From Blastocatellia bacterium AA13 (lineage in GTDB: Bacteria > Acidobacteriota > Blastocatellia > UBA7656): a stretch of DNA of 64,000 nt. Below, piece by piece: positions 58,306 to 64,000 of this stretch. The stretch's first letter is position 1. Each line of letters starts with the position of its first letter. The stretch covers positions 310,001 to 374,000 of the forward strand of contig QHVH01000007.1 in assembly GCA_003222245.1 (NCBI GenBank). Direction: 5' to 3'. The position numbers were made by a program, and so were the translations under genes. The notes beneath the pieces were generated by a model. That model made no database searches, was not told the DNA's origin, and saw nothing but the letters and a program-made list of their open reading frames with translations.

Positions 58306-59322
58306 ATGTTCTTTGTGACCTTTCATAAGACTGTCGCCAACGTTTATGCCTATGACGACGATGGAAATCTGCTCAATCCTTCCAACCCCGACGTGCTGAG
58401 TAAAGACGGAGACGAGCTGCGCGGGATTTATCTAGAACTGAGTTCAGGGTTGCTCTACGTCGTCGAGGGCGGAAAGAAAACGAGCAAGGTCCATGCGTAT
58501 ACAGGTTCCGGCACAAGCTACAAGCAGGCGAGTGACTTTGTCTCTGGAAAGACAACGAACGCCATTGATCATCCCTTCGCTGTTGCATTCGACAGTCAGG
58601 GTCATTGCTACGTTTCGAATCAGGATACGAATGTTGTAGCAGCCTTCGATATGTCTTCTGACGGCCGGAAAGGAACCCCTGCGCCTTGCGGCGAGTACCT
58701 GACGACGCTCTATCCGTCCGGAACGTTTCTCGATGCGACGTTGGTCGCGTCATCCGAGACTAATTTGCCGAATGCTCCCCAAACGAAGAATCTGACGAAG
58801 GTATCAAAAACACTCGGAGGGCTTGGCGTTGAAATAGATACGAAACACGACAAGGTTCAGAACTCGGTTCGCGACGTAGCGTTCTATCAACTCAGCTACG
58901 AGGGTTCGCTCTATCCGCTGCTTTTTGTAGTCGATGAACCCGCCGATCTGGTTAGAGCCTACAATCCGATTACCGGACAGATCCTGAGAAGCAGCAATCC
59001 GCTGACCTCCCCCGTTCACCTTCTAATTGATGGCGGTACTATATACGTAGGCGCAAAGGATCAGGTGCTTTCGAGTCCGATACCGAACCCTTACGATCCG
59101 AACGCGCCAATATGGATATTTTCACCGGTGCAACTATCTCCGGCGATTCCATCCGGAGAGTCAGTTTCAGGAATAGCGTTCGATGGCAGCGGTAATTTTC
59201 ATGTCGCAATTCGAACCAAAAACACCGTGATTAAATACGATTCAAGATTCAGCAACGGAATTCCCTGGGCTTCGACCCCAATGCCGGACAATCCTGAATT
59301 TCTGTTGTATGTAGCTGATTGA
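58306..59322 (+). CDS. Cytoplasmic beta-propeller protein of unknown function
   Basis: 338 aa, with AAGGAGCGCCT directly before ATG. No signal peptide. Repeated strand motifs (VYAYDDDGNLL, PFAVAFDSQGHCYVSNQ, GIAFDGSGNFHVA) suggest an NHL/SMP-30-like six-bladed propeller. Substrate unknown. Just downstream of recR but with a separate ribosome site. Confidence 0.65.
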   Translation: MFFVTFHKTVANVYAYDDDGNLLNPSNPDVLSKDGDELRGIYLELSSGLLYVVEGGKKTSKVHAYTGSGTSYKQASDFVSGKTTNAIDHPFAVAFDSQGHCYVSNQDTNVVAAFDMSSDGRKGTPAPCGEYLTTLYPSGTFLDATLVASSETNLPNAPQTKNLTKVSKTLGGLGVEIDTKHDKVQNSVRDVAFYQLSYEGSLYPLLFVVDEPADLVRAYNPITGQILRSSNPLTSPVHLLIDGGTIYVGAKDQVLSSPIPNPYDPNAPIWIFSPVQLSPAIPSGESVSGIAFDGSGNFHVAIRTKNTVIKYDSRFSNGIPWASTPMPDNPEFLLYVAD

Positions 59323-59426
59323 GACTTGCCGCCGGCAAGCAAAAGGAGTCATTTTGGCTGAGTCTGCGAATTAACAAAAGTCAGTAATATATGGAAGCTG
59401 AACCAACACAATTTCTCCAATGATTA

Positions 59427-59514
59427 TTGTGGAAAAGGTAGTCCTCCCCGCTCTCGTCGACGATACGGACAAGATCGTCTTTTGCTGCTCGCGTCGGGCA
59501 AGATTCGATAGATT
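59427..59514 (-). pseudogene. Fragment of the small gene at 61884-62120
   Basis: Matches 61957-62045 nearly base for base, with a 2-nt loss near 59492. It ends abruptly at the left edge of mobile-element copy A. Confidence 0.65.
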
Positions 59515-59833
59515 GTATGCCCGGCCAACCACTACCATCGCCCTATGCGGAATCAAGTTCTTCTTCGAAAAGACTCTCGGCACGCGATGGACGATCTTTG
59601 ATCCGATCAGGCCAGCTCGCGAGAAGAAGCGCCGACCTCAACCCCGCCGTCAGGAGGTATGGTCATAGAATTGGGCAGTGTCCGAACCGAATCGCTCTCC
59701 TGACAGAGAGGCTCCGGAGTCTCCGTTATTCTTTAGGCAGGCGAAAATTTCTGGATACTGGGTTTGTTTTAGATGTTGTTTTAGATTTGTTTTGAGTGTT
59801 TGTTTTGGGTGTTTGTTTTGGATGTTGTCTTTT

Positions 59834-60095
59834 GTCCCGGAGGGACATCTGGGAATAGCCCACCAGTTCACTGGTGGGTCGCTGTCCCCAGTTGCTTGGG
59901 AAGTGCCGAAGGCACGGCTGATTGTTATCTTCAAAATTGCGACCTAAATGGTCTCTGCGAGTTTCAATTTAGTCGGAACCTTCATAAGAGATGTAATCTT
60001 GAGACATCAGCCGTCCCTTCGGGACTAGCGACTTGTTTTGTGCCCTACCCGCCGATAAATCGGCGGGCTATTAATCACAACATCCCTACGGGATG
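59834..60095. repeat. Array of six short palindromes, copy A
   Basis: Perfect hairpins: GTCCC/GGGAC (59834-59846), a 9-bp stem (59859-59878), GTGCC/GGCAC (59903-59915), GTCCC/GGGAC (60013-60025), a 9-bp stem (60048-60067) and CATCCC/GGGATG (60081-60095), with loops of 2-3 nt. Confidence 0.8.
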
Positions 60096-60104
60096 CTTCA
60101 CAAA

Positions 60105-60368
60105 TATGGGGACGTCTCCGCGGAAGAGTTCATTCGCCGCTTTCTTCAGCACGTCTGGCCCAAGCGCTTCATCAAGATAAGATTCTACGGCCTGCTCAGT
60201 CCCGGAAACCGCCATCTCCTCAATAAAGCAAGGAAGCTGCTCGGCGCCGGCCGCTATGTAAAACCCTCATCACCTACAGACCCGGATCAACCCCGCTGCT
60301 GTCCGGCCTGTGGATCAGCTTTGATGCTTGTTCGCACGCTCACTCCCCTGCGGTCACGCTCTCCTTGA
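60105..60368 (+). pseudogene. IS91-type transposase C-terminal fragment
   Basis: About 85 codons (EEFIRRFLQHVWPKRFIKIR, FYGLLSPGNRHLL, then a CPACG zinc site and MLVRTL) match the C-terminal end of IS91-family Y2 transposases. The catalytic domain is absent. Confidence 0.7.
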
Positions 60369-60543
60369 TCTATCCATGATCAATCCATGATAACCAAATC
60401 ACCATTCATCTCTTTGTTCGTTCACGCGGCTGCCATCCCCCTCGCCCTCTCAGTACTCCTCTGCGCTCTTGCTCACTCAACATTCGATTCTTCTCACCCG
60501 CAAGCCTCGTCGCCCGCAAACAATCTTCATCCGCCGCTCGCTT

Positions 60544-60702
60544 CTAGCCTCCTCTTCGCTCCGCGATTGAAATAGCGTTTATCTCCGCGTCTGAAGTCCG
60601 GTTGCCGTTCACAAGGTCAAGCGTGTGTACTGCGTCATGCCCGGCCTCGCTGAGTCGCAGAACCAGGCTCTTCGGAAGCTGGGCGTCAACGAGGAACTTC
60701 AC
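60544..60702 (-). pseudogene. Truncated DUF5615 PIN-like toxin
   Basis: GTG start at 60702 overlapping the DUF433 stop by 4 nt. KFLVDAQLPKSL, EAGHDAVHTLDL and NGNRTSDAEI are the family's N-terminal half. The frame then runs into the element edge and stops after 52 codons of the usual about 110, so the second half is lost. Confidence 0.7.
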
Positions 60703-60929
60703 GCCACCGCCGGCTCGATTCGCTTGACCCGTGTGACCCGCGCCGCGTACGCCAAAGCGGCCAGTATGTCCTCGCGCTCGAGATCCTCATAGTCTCCGAG
60801 AATCTCCTCCGGCGTCATCCCCGAACTCAGCAGTTCAAGTACGGTTTCTACGGGATAGCGCAAACCACGAAGAGTTGGCTTGCCGTGACAGATCGTCGGG
60901 TCGATGACGATGCGATCTAGCAGATTCAT
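60699..60929 (-). CDS. DUF433 antitoxin-like protein
   Basis: 76 aa. GGAGG lies 5 nt before the ATG at 60929; the longer ORF is not used. RIVIDPTICHGKPTLRGLRYPVETVL is the DUF433 signature (about 5-30), a winged-helix fold that serves as antitoxin to DUF5615 PIN-like toxins. It overlaps that toxin's start, but the toxin is truncated, so this is an orphan antitoxin. Confidence 0.85.
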   Translation of the reverse strand: MNLLDRIVIDPTICHGKPTLRGLRYPVETVLELLSSGMTPEEILGDYEDLEREDILAALAYAARVTRVKRIEPAVA

Positions 60930-61097
60930 AATGCCTCCAAGGGCCTGCATCTTAGCATAACCGACCGTTCTTTGGCTCGCATTCAGAGAGCAGAGCGCCA
61001 AGCGTGATCGGGCCGGCGCCGAAAACTCGCACGAACCATAGGAACTCCGCTTCGGCGGCTCCGGTTCACGCCGTTGTTGTTAGACGCCTCGCTGTGA

Positions 61098-61515
61098 TTA
61101 TCGTAATAAGGCTCTAAATCCTGCTTGCTCGAAGTGTTCGTCGGTCGACAGTGCAGCGGTTACGCCGCGCTCTTGCATAATAACGAAGGAGATGCAATCA
61201 GTTATTCCTCATTTTTTACCTGGACGGCTCCGATATAGCTCGAAGCCGCGCTCGTATAAATCTTCAGTCAGAGAAACAATTTCTACTTTTGGATCCTGTT
61301 CAAGCGACTCTAATAACTCGATATTGGCTTCCCGATACCGCTAGTTTTGAAAGGCATTGCCGATTTCAAGAATGATGGCGCGCGTCGTCAAAAGTTGCGT
61401 CTCGTCTTCTTCTAGCTGTTCCGCCAGCAGTAATGCTTTTCTCGTAATGCTCATCTTTCGACGATGAGAGCGCAATGGCATAAGCCGTATCAAGAAACAA
61501 TTCAGTCCTGACCAT
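61098..61515 (-). pseudogene. Broken PIN-domain (VapC-like) toxin
   Basis: Start MVRTELFLDTAYAIAL at 61515. Read across three frames it gives a full PIN domain (LLTTRAIILEIGNAFQ, SLEQDPKVEIVSLTEDLYE, GITDCISFVIMQERG). A frameshift near 61435, a TAG near 61340 and another stop near 61215 disable it. Confidence 0.75.
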
Positions 61516-61733
61516 CGGTTCGGTTCTCATATAGATATTCTTCTATCCGTTCAGACCAATCAGCCGGGCCTTCTAAGTTGAGGGAGCGGGCAGTTTGCAA
61601 GAATGATCTAGGATTGAGTTTGGCAATAGTTGACTCTTCAATTGTGATACGCACTTTGGTATTGGGTTGCAATTCCAAGTTCTTGTGGGCGTAACACCTC
61701 GCCATCAAATATGGCTTCAATTGTTCTGCTCAT
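61502..61733 (-). pseudogene. DUF104-like antitoxin, frameshifted
   Basis: Start MSRTIEAIFDGEVLRP at 61733, then a 1-nt shift near 61690 to NLELQPNTKVRITIEES and a C-terminal SLNLEGPADWSERIEEYLYE. This is the AF2212/PG0164-type antitoxin pattern. It overlaps the PIN gene downstream, which supports a former toxin-antitoxin pair. Confidence 0.7.
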
Positions 61734-61883
61734 TGCTGTGCTCCGGCGGTAATATACCATAGTGCTCACGTGATTGGCGTCTAACGATGGGTTGACTGGG
61801 CGCGGGCGGGATGCGAAAACATCCGAGGAACAGTAGCACGTTCGTGAGAGGCCTGCTGCCCGCGCTCCGCGTGCAACCGATCT

Positions 61884-62120
61884 TTAGCTGGCTTGTTGAA
61901 GGGCCAGAATCTTCCTTCTCACAGCGCGGGGAAAGTCGACAAAAGCGAATTGGCTCTTGTGAAAAAGGTAGTCCTCCCCGCTCTCGTCGACGATACGGAC
62001 CAGATCGTCTTTTGCTGCTCGCGCGTCGGGCAAGATTCGATAGATTTTACCGAGGATCAGCGAGGCTTCGTTTCCTTGATTTTCGAGGCACAGCGCAAAC
62101 TGTTTTGCCGGTTGTTTCAT
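61884..62120 (-). CDS. Small conserved protein of unknown function
   Basis: 78 aa. Shape: FALCLENQGNEASLILGKIYRILPD, then LVRIVDESGEDYLF and a short polar end. I recognise similar short proteins from other genomes but no function. It overlaps the downstream end of the gene at 62117 by 4 nt, so the two form a unit. A part copy lies at 59427. Confidence 0.6.
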   Translation of the reverse strand: MKQPAKQFALCLENQGNEASLILGKIYRILPDARAAKDDLVRIVDESGEDYLFHKSQFAFVDFPRAVRRKILALQQAS

Positions 62121-62428
62121 AGCTTGTCTAAGTAACCCTTGATTTTGAAGTCCCGTTTGCCGACGCCGTGAGCTTCATACCAGTGCAGTTCCACGCGCCG
62201 CAAGCTTCCATTCGGAAGCCGCACGGTTGCGACGCCCTTTAGCTTGCGCCACCTGCCGCGGCCGTACGTCTTACGAAGAAACGACCGAACTTTGACGCTC
62301 GGTCCGGCCGCAATCGTCTCAACCTGTTCAATTGCGCCGACGACATCGAACTTCACTCCCTGATTCTGTCCGAGAACGGGTCTGCAAGTCCAGCTAACGC
62401 TTCCGGTCAGCGGGGCCGCGCGTCGCAT
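62117..62428 (-). CDS. Small basic protein of unknown function, first of a two-gene unit
   Basis: 103 aa (true start uncertain; an internal GTG near 62354 is possible). Basic core KTYGRGRWRKLKGVATVRL and a C-terminal WYEAHGVGKRDFKIKGYLD. No function known. Gene order and 4-nt overlap resemble a toxin-antitoxin pair, but nothing in the sequence proves it. Confidence 0.55.
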   Translation of the reverse strand: MRRAAPLTGSVSWTCRPVLGQNQGVKFDVVGAIEQVETIAAGPSVKVRSFLRKTYGRGRWRKLKGVATVRLPNGSLRRVELHWYEAHGVGKRDFKIKGYLDKL

Positions 62429-62623
62429 TGAGGAAACGATTAGAAAACTGGCTTCGCGGCCTCCGCTGGATGCGTTTGTTGAACTAAGCGCTACGCGCAG
62501 TATCTAGCGCGAACCGATCTGACCCGCTCCATTTGAATAGTAAATGCTCGATCATTCTCGATCGAACTCTCACTGTCTACACTTCCTTTAGACAAAGAAA
62601 CATTTCGAAACGGAGGTGTAGTT

Positions 62624-62960
62624 ATGACCGAGATGCGAAAGAGAATGATCGAGTCTCTTCAACTGGCTGGCTTCTCTGAAGGTACTCAGGAGCCTACGTC
62701 CGAGCCGGCCGCCAACTGGCTGAGCATTATAACAAGTCACCTGACCTTATCACCGAGGAAGAACTCCGACAGTATTTCCTCTACACTAAGAATGCCAAGA
62801 AGTACGCCCGGCCAACCACTACCATCGCCCTATGCGGAATCAAGTTCTTCTTCGAAAAGACCCTCGGCACGCGATGGACGATCTTTGATCTGATCAGGCC
62901 CGGCAGCCAGAAGAAGCGCCGACCTCAACCCCGCCCTCATGAGGGTATGGTTATAGAATT
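62624..62960 (+). pseudogene. Integrase N-terminal domain, frameshifted
   Basis: GGAGGT precedes the ATG at 62624. MTEMRKRMIESLQLAGFSEG, then a 1-nt loss near 62693, then YVRAGRQLAEHYNKSPDL, EELRQYFLYTKNAKKYARPT and GIKFFFEKTLGTRW: the SAM-like core-binding domain of tyrosine recombinases. The catalytic domain is absent. Confidence 0.75.
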
Positions 62961-63811
62961 GGGTAGTCTCAACTCAAAACCGATCGCCCTCCGGACGGAG
63001 GGGCTCCAGAGGCTCCATTCTTCTTTGGGCAGAAGGAAATTTCTGGATACTGGGTTTGTTTTAGATGTTGTTTTCGGTGTTTTGTTTGGGGTGTTTGTTT
63101 TGGATGTTGTCTTTGTCCCGGAGGGACATCTGGGGAATAGCCCACCAGTTCACTGGTGGGTTGCTGTCCCCCATTGCTCGGGAAGTGCCGAAGGCACGGC
63201 TGATTGTTATCTTCAAAATTGCGACCTGAATGGTCTCTGCGAGTTTCAATTTAGTCAGGAGCTTTCATAAGAGGTGTAATCTTGAGACATCAGCCGTCCC
63301 TCCGGGACTAGCAACTTGTTTTGTGCCCTACCCACCGATAAATCGGCGGGCTATTAATCACAACATCCCTACGGGATGCTTCACAATATGGGGAAGTCTC
63401 CGCGGAAGAGTTCATCCGCCGCTTTCTTCAGCACGTCTTATCAAAGCACTTCGTCAAGGTAAGATTCTATGGCCTGCTCAGTCCCTGAAACCACCATCTC
63501 CTCAATAAGCAAGGAAGCTGCTCGGCGCCGGCGACAATGTAAAACCCTCATCGCCTACAGATCCAGATCAACCTCGCTGCTGTCCCGCCTGTGGATCAGC
63601 TTTGATGCTTGTTCGCACGCTCACTCCCCTGCGGTCACGCTCTCCTTGATTAAGCCATGATAACCAAACCACCTTTCATCTCTTTGTTCGTTCACGCGGC
63701 CTCCATCCCCCTCGCCGTCACAGTATTCCTCTGCCCTCTTGGTCTCTCTACGTTCGATTCTTCTCGCCCGCAAGCCTCGTCGCCCGCAAACAATCTTCAT
63801 CCGCCGCTTGC
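62802..63811 (+). mobile_element. Decayed integrase/IS91-type element, copy B
   Basis: About 90% identical by eye to 59515-60541, direct orientation. The transposase end (63385-63650) is more decayed than in copy A, with internal stops. Confidence 0.7.
63115..63380. repeat. Array of six short palindromes, copy B
   Basis: Same order of palindromes as at 59834-60095, with a few changes, mostly outside the stems. Confidence 0.75.
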
Positions 63812-63858
63812 GTCGAAATGTTTCTGCCGACTTATTTGGATCATAGAACTTACCGGGT

Positions 63859-64000
63859 CTACACAGCAGCGCCTTGCGCTTTTTCCCCTACCTTAAAGAA
63901 CGCATCAATAATGATGGTTTCAGTAAATCCTGTATAATCAATAACCTTATGAGATAGTGCAATACTACAGAGCTTTCCTTCACTATCAACGTATTTGAAT
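63859..64000 (-). CDS. 3' end of an AT-rich gene running off the right edge
   Basis: 46 codons open to the window edge, ending at 63859: KYVDSEGKLCSIALSHKVID, then FTETIIIDAFFKVGEKAQ. Lower G+C than the rest of the window. Family not recognised; likely accessory DNA. Confidence 0.4.
   Translation of the reverse strand, partial: FKYVDSEGKLCSIALSHKVIDYTGFTETIIIDAFFKVGEKAQGAAV

Larger units (their letters stand above)
59515..60541 (+). mobile_element. Decayed integrase/IS91-type element, copy A
   Basis: Matches 62802-63811 over about 1 kb. It holds, in order, the 3' part of an integrase N-terminal (SAM-like) domain, a G/T-rich tract (59760-59830), an array of six palindromes, an IS91-type transposase C-terminus and a 62-codon ORF. 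No complete transposase or ends can be seen. The left part that copy B keeps is missing. Confidence 0.7.

Noticed and set aside
59834-60095. CRISPR array
   Set aside because: The palindromes differ from each other and have no regular spacing; it repeats as a block with the element.

Overview
The window is 64 kb of bacterial chromosome, about 55-60% G+C by eye. The style suggests Acidobacteriota, perhaps a Blastocatellia-like soil or sediment bacterium: very large secreted proteins built from beta-propeller, FG-GAP/VCBS, BACON and HYR modules, several S9 peptidases, a UdgX-type uracil-DNA glycosylase, Uma2 nucleases and TIR/AAA proteins. This placement is inference; no rRNA or other decisive marker gene is present.

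Layout. 0-8.5 kb: 3' end of an S9 peptidase, two large glycosyltransferases (one fused to a sulfotransferase-like domain), a frameshifted tail-fibre-like surface protein and UdgX. 8.8-26 kb: secreted proteins (sugar dehydrogenase-BACON-FG-GAP, BNR propeller-FG-GAP, NHLRC2-like thioredoxin-NHL protein, subtilase-HYR), with a PAS-PAS histidine kinase and a coiled-coil membrane protein. 26.1-31.4 kb: three tightly coupled minus-strand genes: TIR-TIR-AAA protein, AAA-transmembrane-coiled-coil protein, and a class B penicillin-binding protein that has lost all three catalytic motifs. This is the strongest candidate for an undescribed system. 31.8-42.5 kb: VOC protein, zinc-ribbon membrane protein, yacG-tlpA, S9 peptidase, POT peptide transporter, Ada-AlkA repair protein and M13 metallopeptidase. 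The two S9 enzymes, the M13 enzyme and the peptide transporter fit a life on extracellular protein.

42.5-48.1 kb is accessory: a gene-poor stretch with a 43-bp tandem repeat, Uma2, a decayed duplicate of the comM 3' end, a TIR-transmembrane-beta-helix fusion, a broken gene and hicBA. Intact comM lies at its right edge, so a roughly 475-bp direct duplication of the comM end brackets the TIR/hicBA cargo.

48-59.3 kb is core: comM, ribH-nusB, a CheA-like/CheW-like pair, tadA, two tRNA-Ser genes, the small SRP RNA, then dnaX-ybaB-(membrane protein)-recR and a propeller protein. From 59.4 kb to the right edge is a graveyard: two roughly 1-kb copies of a decayed integrase/IS91-type element carrying an array of short palindromes, remnants of two toxin-antitoxin pairs (DUF433/DUF5615 and DUF104-like/PIN), and a two-gene unit of unknown function.
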